The position numbers were made by a program, and so were the translations under genes. DNA of 64,000 bases, taken from NCBI RefSeq assembly GCF_001949145.1, contig NW_019091598.1, forward strand, positions 92,458-156,457, given 5' to 3'. The stretch comes from Acanthaster planci. Taxonomy: Eukaryota; Echinodermata; Asteroidea; Valvatida; Acanthasteridae. The notes below the pieces were generated by a model. It was not told the DNA's origin. It did no database searches and was given only the letters and a program-made list of their open reading frames with translations. Positions 33,201 through 42,749 of the stretch are shown here, piece after piece. Each line of letters opens with the position of its first letter. Positions within the stretch are counted from its first letter, which is position 1.

Positions 33201-36200
33201 TTGTTCCAGCTTCAATGACCATAATACAATCTTATCTCAACCTCACTTTTGTGACGTAGTTCTGACGTCACAGTAAGACGTTTATTAAATATTGTGAGCC
33301 AGCGCTGTATCGACGTATGAATATTGACAGTATTTATGGTTCAATTATTGTTGAAATACGTGTCGCGATTATAACGACCAAAATTTAATGGTCAGCCAGT
33401 GGTGAGTCGCAAACGTAGTTTCAACCTCGATATTTCTACAGTTATCCGTGAAATAGGCCAACTCCTACCCAGTGAACTCAACTGCGGGGATGTCAAACCA
33501 TTGTTAATGCTCGGTGAATGGGCCATAAAAATCCATAAAAAAAACCTAGGCAGAGTTAGTTCAGTAAGCACCCCGTAATAACTGTGAATAACCCTTTACG
33601 GGTTAATTTCTCGGAAAAATGGTACTTTTACAACAATTTCACGGTTACGATAATGGGCCATACATTTGCTCGCTTCTGTCGTAGTGTACATGTACTTGCT
33701 GCATATTTAATGAGGTGCAGAAAATGTCCGTCTGCACATGTACATGTACACTGTACAATGTACAGTACATGTACATGTACTCTGTGGACCCTGGGCTGAT
33801 ACATGCCAAGTACTGTACATGTACAGACTTGCAGAACGTTGGCGATGGTAATTGGCTCAAGATGACCTCACTGTGACCTTGCGCCTGGAGCCCTTTTGAC
33901 CTTTTGCAGTACACAGCGTGACCTAAAACTCGAAGGTCCCTGACAGAGTNNNNNNNNNNNNNNNNNNNNNNNNNNNNNNNNNNNNNNNNNNNNNNNNNNN
34001 NNNNNNNNNNNNNNNNNNNNNNNNNNNNNNNNNNNNNNNNNNNNNNNNNNNNNNNNNNNNNNNNNNNNNNNNNNNNNNNNNNNNNNNNNNNNNNNNNNNN
34101 NNNNNNNNNNNNNNNNNNNNNNNNNNNNNNNNNNNNNNNNNNNNNNNNNNNNNNNNNNNNNNNNNNNNNNNNNNNNNNNNNNNNNNNNNNNNNNNNNNNN
34201 NNNNNNNNNNNNNNNNNNNNNNNNNNNNNNNNNNNNNNNNNNNCTACCCACAAACAAATGTGACATGATGTACAGTACTTGTGCAAGAGGTGGAGTAGGC
34301 CCATGAAATTGATGTATCACATAAAAATACGTTGTTCTAAGCACGTTGTAAACTGTATTATCCCATTATGGAAATCTAGAATCATTTTGGATTAATTGGC
34401 TTCAGTTGTTGCATTTCACACGTGAGAGCTTCCTGGACACCTTTTCTAATGCATGTCCCTTTTAAGCAATACTGCAGTGTTAAATTCTAAGCACTTTGCT
34501 TAACTATTTAACTCCATTTTTTTGGGATGAACTTTGACTTCGGTTATTGCATTCGACATGCGCATTCTTGGCTTCATATTGGGCACCTACTTGAAGAGTA
34601 AAAAGTGCTCAGTTTCTAGAAGAATTAAATATACAAATACATGTACATGTATGTACTGTACATGTGTAACCCTTGAAGCACTGGTGTATTACTGTCGATC
34701 TTTTTAATGCGCAGCTTTTTATTTACGTTTTATCATGCATTGTGTTCTTGGAAAAGAATACACTAATACCCAGACCTTGTTGGATGTAACCATAGAGCTA
34801 TTATATAAATACTAGAGAGCTAACTTTTGGTCCTCAGCGCAAAGATAATTTGACACGCTCCTGGGGCAGACATTTTCAATCCATGTGTGTGCTTGTAGGA
34901 CATTCGAAAATTAATTATTGAATTATGTTCTCTAAATACAGCGATGATTGGGAACCGCTTGAAGACTTAAAAGTCCAGTTTTCAAAATTATATGAAGCAC
35001 ATAAAATCATACGCGCAGAGCATAATGAAACGCTCCTTCACTGATAGTGTGTTACATCTTGTGCGTATCGCGGGCTTTGTTGATGCATATGCAAATAGCC
35101 GTAAAAGCTGCACAAAGTCTCGAGTTTTCCGTAGGTTTGTACACAAACATGGCTGCGCCCAACATGCATCACTTCGATTTAGCAATCTGGTTTGTATGTC
35201 CAGGTATGGATGTAACAAATAAGCCTATATTTTCTTGAACCACGTTAAAGCGGAGACTATATTAAAGCATGCACATGGATAGTTTGCATAAAAAACATGG
35301 TATTGTTTTAACGTCATTACTTTTTACGCCATAAACACTTTCAAGTACAATCAAAATTCAACGTTTGGTCAATCTTGTGGCAACTTTAATATTCAATCCA
35401 AACGCAGTGTTTCTCCAACGTTATGAGTCCACGTTGCTTAAACATAGAATTAGTATTTTGGTTTTATGTTAAATTTCCGACGCGTTTTATATATCTACAA
35501 ACTTACGTTGGCGCAGTTTTCACACATGTATTATTAAATTATCCAACGTAGGTGTTCAACGTTGTGTCAACGTTTGATTCACAAATTGTGCCTGCTGGGT
35601 AGGGCTTACTCTCCACTCGTACTCTCCAGCTGTTCATTATTTTGATAATTCAATTTTATGTATAACTGGTATATACCAGGCTTTACCTACTACAGGACGT
35701 GCTCGTGTACCAACTTTATTCATCGCAGCAAATCCGCAAAATATCGATTTTGCTTTATTTTCTAGCTCGTTGCACTCAACCATTCTGCACCTCCCTTGGC
35801 TAGTCATGCTGTTCGTACTCCTGTCTTTCCTTGGTCATCTTTGACGAAGATTCGCCATTCTATAAATGTATAACCGTGATCTTGCCATTCAACATCCCAT
35901 AGATATCCAAGAGGCGATCGACTAAGGGTTGTAAGCGCGCCGAGGTGTTGGGAGCCCTCATCAACTCTGTCCTCCTGATAGCCCTATGTTTCACCATCTT
36001 CGTGGACGCCATCCAGCGGCTGATCGTGGTGGAAACCATACACAATCCCATGCTGGTGCTCATTGTAGGCTGTGTCGGCCTAGCTGTCAATGGGATTGGT
36101 CTGTGCCTCTTCGGTAGACATGGCAAGTATAGACTACACCACGAGAGTCTCGATATGACACCTTTTAAAGTTACAGTTTTTTACAACTAATATACCGAAC

Positions 36201-39200
36201 TGGTTCTATACTTGTTCATCTAAAAATGATAGAAAAAAACCTGACACCGGCCCAGTCCCCCAGAGTAATACAAAAATATAATAATTCATCAATAATTCAT
36301 CAATCACCAATAATTTAGCAAGGTCACTCAAACGATGGTTAGGCAGACTCTGTGGCCGAAGAACTGTTGTATACAGTTTTTTTTTAACAATATCACCCAT
36401 AGGGGTGATCAGTTAATCGCTTTATACCACTGCATGCATACTGATCACCCCAGGTTGAGTTTGAGCATCAACAATTTTGAAGAGAATTTTAACAACGTCA
36501 CTCAAACAATGGTTAGCCAGACCCTGTGGCTGAGGAACTGGTGCATCGCCAGTTATCAAGAGTCTTCCCCACATTGAAGTACAGCTGCCAAACATTCGAC
36601 TGTCACAAATTGTGAGCTGCGACAGAATTTCGCAGAAAATGCTTTTAGGCTACCAGAGTCGATCGAAAGATTGAATTATAGTAAGAAATGAATGACCAGT
36701 GGTCGGTCTCTAATTTGCACCCCATAACCCCAGTCGTGCATTTTGAGACATCGATTTTAAACGAGCGCTGTTGGGATCCCGAACTGGCTCGATACAAGTT
36801 CATCTAGAAATGACAGGGAAAAAACCTGATGCCCCAGTCCCCCCTAAAGTGATACAAAAAGTAATAATTCATCAAATCACTATTTACCTAGGTATGCCGC
36901 ATGGTCACACCCAAACCCGTGCGCCAGACTCCAAATGGAAAAAGTTAAACGTGAAAGAGTCATCTGACGAAGAGATGGAAAGGGTACTTGGACCCTCCGA
37001 CCCTACGACACATGATTCCACCGACACTGATACTTTGGCCGTGAACGGCACTCATTCGGTCCAAATGGCGGAGGACCAGGATGATGAAACGAAAAACAAG
37101 GGTAAAAAGCTAACTTTTATCGGTTCTTATTTCTCAATCTCAGCTTCATTAAGCTTATCTTGTATATATGAAACATGCATCGTAGTAATCTGCAGGTCGT
37201 GCTAAACTCAGTGTTGCCATCAATGCAATTACTGCCCCTGTAGCTAGGTCAGTAATAGCAGTCTCTAGGTCTCAGTCTGGTGGATGCGTTTGTGAGCTTT
37301 TAGACTGTAGTCTGCTCCTCTACATGAATGAAATCAGCAGGTTGTCTGGATGAACTGGGCCTTAGCAGAGGTGGTAACAAGTCATTTTTTGCAAGTCCAA
37401 GTCAAGTCACAAGTCATTTTGTCTTGTTACAAGTCAAGTCACAAGTCATTCTATCTCAGGTCAAGTCATAAATCAGTTTGGTCCAATATGCATTAACGAA
37501 CGACGTGTTCAAACTGAAACATCAACCAACATCATTTTTAAACATTTTTAACGATGCTTTGGTTTAAGCTGTCACAAATACCCTTCTTTAGTGTGAGACA
37601 GTAGCCAAAACTTGCAATAAGCGTAGGTGACCAAACTATTTTAGCCATGTTCAATTTTTGCCGTGTACACGTTGTCGCCGGCACACGGTGTACGGTCACG
37701 CTGAATGATGTCTCCGCATGCTTCAGTATCGCAAATGCGTTCCGTTTTTCTCCCAAACTGCAATAGAGGGATTTCACATTAGCGCCGTCTGCGCATATCT
37801 GCATCGAAACCAAAGGTCTCTGTGTTGAACTTCGTCGCGCGCGCCCGCGGAGTCCACACAGTACATGGAGTATCCAGTTCGTAAGTGTGACGCCACTTCA
37901 GTTTAAACCACGCCCACTGCACAAGATGCACGACCATCGGAGGTACGTTAGTTCGCGGTCAATTGTCGTTATTTTTCTTTGGATTTTACGTGTCGAATCA
38001 TCCTGAAAGACTCTTCCACAAAAACTTTCAGCTTGACAAGTCTGAGTTTATTATACCTTTATGTATTTTGTGTCTTGACTCCTTACTTTCAATCGTCTGA
38101 TCGTATTAAGAATTAAAGCTGACACAGCCTCGTTTTCAAACGCGGAAGTGCGCAGATCGACGCTAAAAGCGTCGTATTGGGATCCCTCTATTTATAGGAT
38201 GAATGCTCAACAAATATCTGAATATTGGTAGTTGTTATGGAAAGATTTCCATAAAATACGGACAACACTTGATGCCCCTATGCACAAACCAGTGAGACTT
38301 GTCTGAAAAAAAAAAGTGTTTTCTAAGTAAAATGCTTGGGAAGTTTCTAAATTTCACTTTTAGGGCGTGTTATCACCTTTTGACGGCTGTTATAACATTT
38401 TAAGGAAAAGTAGTGTTGTTATAAAATTAATTTATAAGCGTGTCTTGAAGGCATGTTACAACCACCTAAGCGTGGCATTTTGGCATTTTACGCGCAAATT
38501 TTCGGCCTTCGAGATCGGGACGCCCTTTTTGTTTTCAATTCTAGGCTGAGTGCCGTCATGAACTGATGTGAATAATTCAATATAAGGCTCAAACGAAGCT
38601 GTTGGTTGGCTCCCCCGGAAAGTCCCGGAGAAACAAGGAAAATCGTAAGCATTGCCGAACAAAATATGCAAGACTACAGACAACAGCGATTCAGGACATG
38701 CAAGACCTATTAGTAGAAGTCGCGAGACGGGCGAAGTCTTACGATGATTGTAAGATAAGAACGTAAGGCGTAAGTTGATAAGTCTAGTCTAAAACTGTAA
38801 TGGGTTCGATTAAATATTTTTTCTGACTTGCGTTGGTAATAATTAAGTCATAATGTCCAAGTCAAGTCACAAGTCAAAAACTGACAGTTAAAAGTCAAGT
38901 CACGAGTCACAAAAACAGCGACTCGAGTCGACAATTCTTGGCCTCAAATGAATCAGGAAGTGTGCGATAATTTGACTCGTATTCCAGTTGAATACAAAAA
39001 CCATATCAGCGGGCACTCATTGACTAAGACAAGATTGAGCGACGACTGTAGTTTATGATAGGTCGTTCAGTGTTGAACGATAGATGGTTCGACTGTGTTG
39101 TCTAAATTAAACACAGAGTGAACTACTGACCTAAGAATAATTGGCATACACTTTGAAAATAAGGAACAGGACAACCCATCGATACGGCCGTCGCTGGGGA

Positions 39201-41086
39201 GATATGGGGGTGTCACACCACCAGAAGTCAGTTTTGTCGTGTTAGCAAGAATGGAGATGGAAGGGGGAGGGGTCAAGTAAGTGTAAGGTCGGGGATCAGA
39301 CAACCGACGTTGCAACACTCATTTTTCCGTCGACAAATTTCGTGCAGCCCTCTCCATTTAAAATGGTTAGCGACGCCCCTGGCAAGTAAGCGCAAGATAT
39401 CGAGTGACTATCGTCACTCGATATCTTACGCTCACTTGCGCAAGATATCGATAGGATTTCGCGAAAATAGTTCGACTTTGGTCGTGTAGTCAGACGGTAT
39501 TGTACATATGCTTTGGTATAAGCAAATAAACAGTGGTCGAACTTCCTCAACATTAACCTGGCTTCAGGTTCTACGGTACTGATGACTTTAAATTGACTTT
39601 TTGATTTTTGTCAATAGCCACTGTCACAGCGCCCTCCCATGCCCACCTGAACATGAGGGGCGTGTTTCTTCACGTGTTGGGGGATGCCTTGGGTTCAGTT
39701 GTGGTTATAGTCAGTGCCCTGTTCATCTGGTTGACGGAATTCGAGTGGAGGCACTACGTGGATCCCGCCATGAGTCTCATCATTGTGGCAATCATTACAG
39801 TCACAACCATTCCGTTGTGTGAGTTGAAGAAAAAAATCTAAGGTGGCCTTGAAGTGAAGTATGGTAAACCTTGAACAAGTATTGACCTGCCTTCCAGCAA
39901 AAATCAAAACTCAAACCTAAACCCCAAACCCTGAGCCTAAACCCGCAATCAAACCCATGGTTATGGTTTGATTCATATTCTCGTCAGGTTATCAATTACC
40001 ACTTGAACATTCTTTTCCTTAGTTTTACTTTTGGGTGGAATGTTTTGCGTTTTTGTAATGAAATCATCAATTCCCCCAGAGCGTCTAAATTTCATACGAT
40101 ATACAGCTACCACGTGAGGTTATTGACGTAAATTGAAGCACATGTAATAACTTACTATTTAGTCAGTGGTTTGCAGTGGGTGGCTTAAATGTGAGATACA
40201 CACTACAAGCAAAGAGTCTCCCAAGTAAACCAACCTATTTAAGAGTTTCGATATGCACAGCACTCTTGTTTTTGTTTTTTATTTCCAGTTCGGCAATCAA
40301 GCAAGATTCTTTTACAGTCCCTTCCTTCTGAAATAAACGAGAATAGTAAAGATGCAGAAAATCCACCTGAAAATGTAAGTTGAATTCTTAAAATAGTGTG
40401 ACAGTATAAGACAAAGAGACAATATACAAGTAAAAGTACTGCAGCCCTGCCCCTGTCTCGGTCCTAGGAATTACACTTTAAACAATTTATATTTTGTGTG
40501 GTTTATGTAATGCATGTACAGATTAAATGAGATTTCCCTAAGTGAATCATGCCTCTGCTCTTTTCCAGATATACGTAGGTTTTGTGTCTGGTACCGCTTG
40601 TACAAGGTTAGGTCGCCCTTATAACGCAGCTGTTGAGTTGTGGTAGCTGCTATGTTGCATAAAGCTTTATTTTGGCGCAAGAATGCTTTCATTTTCTATC
40701 AAGAATCGAACTTTCGTCCTTGTTGATACGGACATTGATGATTTGACACTATTTCTCGTTTTTCCTTACCCATTATCCATTCTTAATGCCTCTTGACAAA
40801 TCATATTTTACCGACCGAATAAAAATAACTAATTCTCTATCTATTTCAGAAAACGGGTAACAGTTACGTAGCCACAGCTCACATACTGTTTCATGACAAG
40901 GCGGATTATACAGTCATGGCAGACGACATAAAATCTTACCTTGTCGACAAGAGAATAGATGCGAGGACAACATTGCAGGACCCTGCCATCGTATGTTCGC
41001 CAAGTGATTCGGTCAGTAGTGCTTCTCGCCGCGCCGAGAGGGAACAAGAGAGGGCGTGGTTTTATGTGGAAACGACGGTCCTTTGA
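30082..41086 (+). CDS. SLC30A1-like: Zinc transporter, SLC30A1/ZnT1-like (six exons)
   Basis: Six exons join in frame to 376 codons: 30,082-30,258, 35,903-36,122, 36,892-37,101, 39,618-39,818, 40,289-40,374 and 40,850-41,086. Cation diffusion facilitators export zinc from the cytosol in exchange for protons. The transport-site pairs are intact: H43 and D47 in SDSFHMLSD (helix 2), and H221 and D225 in HVLGDALGS (helix 5). His at position 43, rather than Asn as in ZnT10, favours zinc over manganese. Exon 2 gives helices 3 and 4 after RAEVLGALIN. The cytoplasmic loop (exon 3) is acidic with only a short His cluster. The C-terminal domain keeps ILLQSLPSEI and NSYVATAHI but lacks the HVW segment normally between them. 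The product is shorter than human ZnT1 (507 residues). Intron 2 has a GC donor. Confidence 0.92.
31290..31705 (+). repeat. Dispersed repeat copy B (partner at 24.1 kb)
   Basis: Same family and orientation as 24,100-24,545, lying inside intron 1 of the transporter. The plus frame is open for 144 codons (31,325-31,759) and shares MKKMSLP.KVAILKN and NIEYFEC.SFINEL with copy A, with a frame slip between these blocks. Confidence 0.65.
32844..32931. repeat. Tandem duplication, 44-bp unit
   Basis: Two copies of a unit starting TCGATGCATATGCTCTATTG (32,844-32,887 and 32,888-32,931) differ at one base (GATTGACC versus GATGGACC). This indicates a recent slippage or duplication. Confidence 0.9.
33684..33830. 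repeat. ACATGTACA palindromic microsatellite cluster
   Basis: At least eight overlapping GTACATGTAC/TGTACA words in about 150 bp, including TGTACATGTACACTGTACAA and ACATGTACATGTACTC. The words are self-complementary. Smaller clusters occur elsewhere, for example 34,637-34,666. Confidence 0.8.
33950..34243. other. Assembly gap, 294 N
   Basis: Undetermined bases inside transporter intron 1. Confidence 1.
35903..36122 (+). CDS. SLC30A1-like: ZnT1-like exon 2
   Basis: 220 nt, phase 0 in and 1 out, acceptor CCCATAG. The product runs ISKRRSTKGCKRAEVLGAL through helices 3 and 4 to LFGRHG. The donor is GCAAGT, a GC-AG intron, required because the next exon supplies GT to finish the Gly codon. Confidence 0.92.
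36199..36895. repeat. Repeated segments inside ZnT1-like intron 2
   Basis: A stretch at about 36,199-36,300 (CCGAACTGGTTCTATAC, GTTCATCTA.AAATGA, AATAATTCATCAA) recurs at 36,779-36,880, ending near the exon 3 acceptor. A second pair (GTCACTCAAACGATGGTTAG at 36,323 and GTCACTCAAACAATGGTTAG at 36,496) lies between. The block has been duplicated locally at least twice and has since diverged. Confidence 0.7.
36892..37101 (+). CDS. SLC30A1-like: ZnT1-like exon 3 (cytoplasmic loop)
   Basis: 210 nt, acceptor TTTACCTAG, donor GTAAAA, phase 1 in and 1 out. It encodes MPHGHTQTR then a polar, acidic Ser/Thr/Asp-rich loop ending DDETKNKG. In this family the loop between helices 4 and 5 is usually His-rich; here only HGHT and nearby His remain. 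Confidence 0.85.
37373..37484. repeat. AAGTCAAGTCACAAGTCA array, left copy
   Basis: Several tandem AAGTCAAGTCACAAGTCATT phrases within intron 3. A similar array at 38,853-38,940 in the same orientation flanks 1.4 kb containing an inverted-repeat element. The two arrays may be parts of one larger repeat. Confidence 0.7.
37763..38191. mobile_element. 429-bp inverted-repeat element (ATAGAGGGAT ends)
   Basis: The left end ATAGAGGGATTTCACATTAG and right end GGGATCCCTCTAT are inverted, with imperfect pairing extending about 50 bp inward (CTGCGCA, GTTT.GAAA). The interior has a CpG-rich patch (GTCGCGCGCGCCCGCGGAGT, 37,833-37,852). It lies in intron 3 of the transporter and looks like a MITE. Confidence 0.6.
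38853..38940. repeat. AAGTCAAGTCACAAGTCA array, right copy
   Basis: Same phrase and orientation as the array at 37,373-37,484, ending GACTCGAGTCGACAATTCTT. Confidence 0.7.
39383..39438. repeat. 26-bp stem hairpin in ZnT1-like intron 3
   Basis: CAAGTAAGCGCAAGATATCG then AGTGAC pairs with the right arm GTCACTCGATATCTTACGCT then CACTTG around a 4-nt loop (TATC), with two mismatches in 26 bp. It sits about 180 bp before exon 4 on the transcribed strand. Confidence 0.85.
39618..39818 (+). CDS. SLC30A1-like: ZnT1-like exon 4 (helices 5 and 6)
   Basis: 201 nt, acceptor TTGTCAATAG, donor GTGAGT, phase 1 in and 1 out. It contains LNMRGVFLHVLGDALGS with the second zinc-site pair H221 and D225, helix 5, a short loop, and helix 6 ending TIPL. 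Confidence 0.95.
40289..40374 (+). CDS. SLC30A1-like: ZnT1-like exon 5
   Basis: 86 nt, acceptor TTTATTTCCAG, donor GTAAGT, phase 1 in and 0 out. It reads RQSSKILLQSLPSEI, the conserved entry to the C-terminal domain, then NENSKDAENPPEN, which departs from the family. Confidence 0.88.
40850..41086 (+). CDS. SLC30A1-like: ZnT1-like exon 6 (C-terminus)
   Basis: 237 nt from acceptor CTATTTCAG to TGA. It reads TGNSYVATAHILF, a DYTVMADDIKSYL helix and RTTLQDP, which match the last part of the C-terminal domain, then a short polar tail. The preceding HE.HVWQL strand expected in this family is absent from exons 5 and 6 and from the 475-bp intron between them. Confidence 0.88.
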   Translation, partial: KTGNSYVATAHILFHDKADYTVMADDIKSYLVDKRIDARTTLQDPAIVCSPSDSVSSASRRAEREQERAWFYVETTVL

Positions 41087-41404
41087 TGGGAACTCACCGC
41101 GTAAGCGCGCGGAGTGCGCCGAGTACGCGCAACCAGTTTGTTGGAATGTATGGTCTTCGCGTGTGCGCTGGGCGTTTGCACGAGCTCAGTTGAAAACCTT
41201 CCCACCAGACTGAGCCTGTCTATTCTTGGCCGGTAAGGATTGTCCTCAACTCAGGGCGAGTATAGATGTTTTTCACGTGACGTAGCACGACAGACACGGG
41301 CATTTCAGGAAGCATACCGTATTCGCGGGGGTGCGTGCATTTTCGAATATGGATATTTTATCTAATTCCTGTACATCACAATGTTGAGAGACTTCAAAGC
41401 TGTG
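41087..41404. other. Presumed 3' flank of the zinc transporter
   Basis: Sequence after the stop codon, GC-richer at first (GCGTAAGCGCGCGGAGTGCG). No polyadenylation signal can be assigned with confidence. Confidence 0.3.
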
Positions 41405-41834
41405 TAAATACGGGCGTTTCACAATAGTGCGCCTCCAAGAGTTTGCAATGCGTTGGCCAATCAGATTGTGCGAAATCTGTCAGCCCAATGCGCGCTTGGA
41501 AAAGGTCAACAGATTTCGCTCGTTGTGACTAAAGATTATATAGCGCCGCTACGCGGCGCAAGATGGGTAATTCAGCCATAAAGGTGTCATCACCATAGGC
41601 GCCATTCGAGTTCGAACATTCATGTGTGTACGTGCCTGTGGTGGCGCCTGCGCCTGTGCATTAACATGCACTGCGCAGTCGTAGTCCAACCAGAATGGCG
41701 CCCGTGTGATAACGTTTTACGCGTATTCATGGTGAAGTTCCCCATCTTGGGCCGCTACGCGGTGCTATACGATCTTTGGTTGTGACTGGCCAATGCATTG
41801 TTAATTCTTGGAGGTGCACCATCGCCGGTATTTG
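41405..41834. repeat. 430-bp foldback element 3' of the transporter
   Basis: The outer left arm AAATACGGGCG ... GCGCCTCCAAGAG and AATGCGTTGGCCAATCA is inverted at the right (GGCCAATGCATTG, TTCTTGGAGGTGCACC, CGCCGGTATTT). Nested inside, GTTGTGACTAAAGATTATAT and GCGCCGCTACGCGGCGCAAG pair with CTTGGGCCGCTACGCGGTGC and GATCTTTGGTTGTGAC. The whole can fold into one long imperfect stem. Confidence 0.75.
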
Positions 41835-42680
41835 AACGCTGACCATCAAAAATCACTTTACTGAAAATCTTCTATACGGTAGCATTTCACGGTCGTTTGT
41901 AAAGTATGGAGACGCTTGATGGCAGCAATTTATGGAAACATAGCTAACGGCTAAATCACAGCCAGTGCGTTGGAAGAAAAATAGTAAGTTCGAACAAGTG
42001 ACAACACTTTTAGAACCTAAATGCATGCACACCGTCTAAAATCATTAATCGAATGATGAAAGTGTGCGTTTGAGATAGTTTGGTATTAAAAAAAGGTCAT
42101 TCGACAGCAAAGCGTGTAATTGGCGTATGGCCACGCTGATAGGGCAGACCTTGCGCACGCATCTTGCTGTATATCGAATACGAACCTTGGAATACGACCT
42201 GCCGAAGTGGCTCATATTTTGCCTTGGGGACAAAATGCATAACATGATCGAATAAATAAATAATTGCAATAACGTATAAATGGGAGAATCGGTATACCTT
42301 TGTTCAAAGAATTAATTTCTTTCTTTTTTGCATAAGAAGAAAGGCAAATTGCTGCAGATATTAATTGTGTATTGGCAAGGATTTTATTTTGTGTTAAAGC
42401 AACAAAACTGAAACTACTATTGCCAAGCATAACACTAAAACAATCACAGACTCCAACACTAAACAGCCTGGGTACAGTCTTGCATCCTTCCATCGCCATG
42501 CACATATGCATCCCAATGAAACGTGGTCTGTATAGTCTACCTGTTTCCTTCGTTCCGTAGTGTTTCCCTCTGTGATTTCCCTCTGTATATTCAGCACAGA
42601 TTTTGGTTTTACTCATCTTGCTTGCAGATGAAATCCTCTCCCTGTGAATCTAGTCATGAAAGAGTGTGAAGGGAACAAGA
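41835..42680. other. No gene recognised
   Basis: AT-rich non-coding sequence. Frames on both strands at 42,212-42,616 have no recognisable motif. Confidence 0.35.
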
Positions 42681-42692
42681 GCTGGAAAAAGG

Positions 42693-42725
42693 TCATCATC
42701 ATCATCATCATGATCATCATCATGA
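42693..42725. repeat. ATC/TGA trinucleotide microsatellite
   Basis: About 30 bp of TCATCATCATCATCATCATG and ATCATCATCATG. It may mark the 3' tail of the adjacent minus-strand LINE fragment. Confidence 0.8.
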
Positions 42726-42749
42726 ACCATACTCTACCAGAACCTTGGC

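Larger units (their letters stand above)
32085..35599. mobile_element. Possible 3.5-kb element with CCCAGSAGGCACA ends
   Basis: The left end CCCAGGAGGCACA (32,085) and the right end TGTGCCTGCTGGG (to 35,599) are inverted with one mismatch. Both are followed inward by sequence rich in CAACGTT words (32,218-32,270 and 35,355-35,575). This resembles a large non-coding DNA transposon whose middle carries other repeats and the 294-N gap. Two 13-bp ends so far apart could match by chance. Confidence 0.4.
30259..35902 (+). other. ZnT1-like intron 1 (5.6 kb, repeat-filled)
   Basis: It runs from GTGAGT to CCCATAG. It contains dispersed repeat copy B (31.3 kb), a possible large inverted-repeat element (32.1-35.6 kb), a 44-bp tandem duplication, an ACATGTACA cluster and a 294-base gap. 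No coding segment was recognised. Confidence 0.8.

Noticed and set aside
33645-34344. Long open frames across 33.6-34.3 kb
   Set aside because: They are open only because they run through the N gap.
40567-40604. Possible extra transporter exon after the strong acceptor TCTTTTCCAG
   Set aside because: It is 38 nt long, would shift the frame into exon 6, and the product shows no family similarity.
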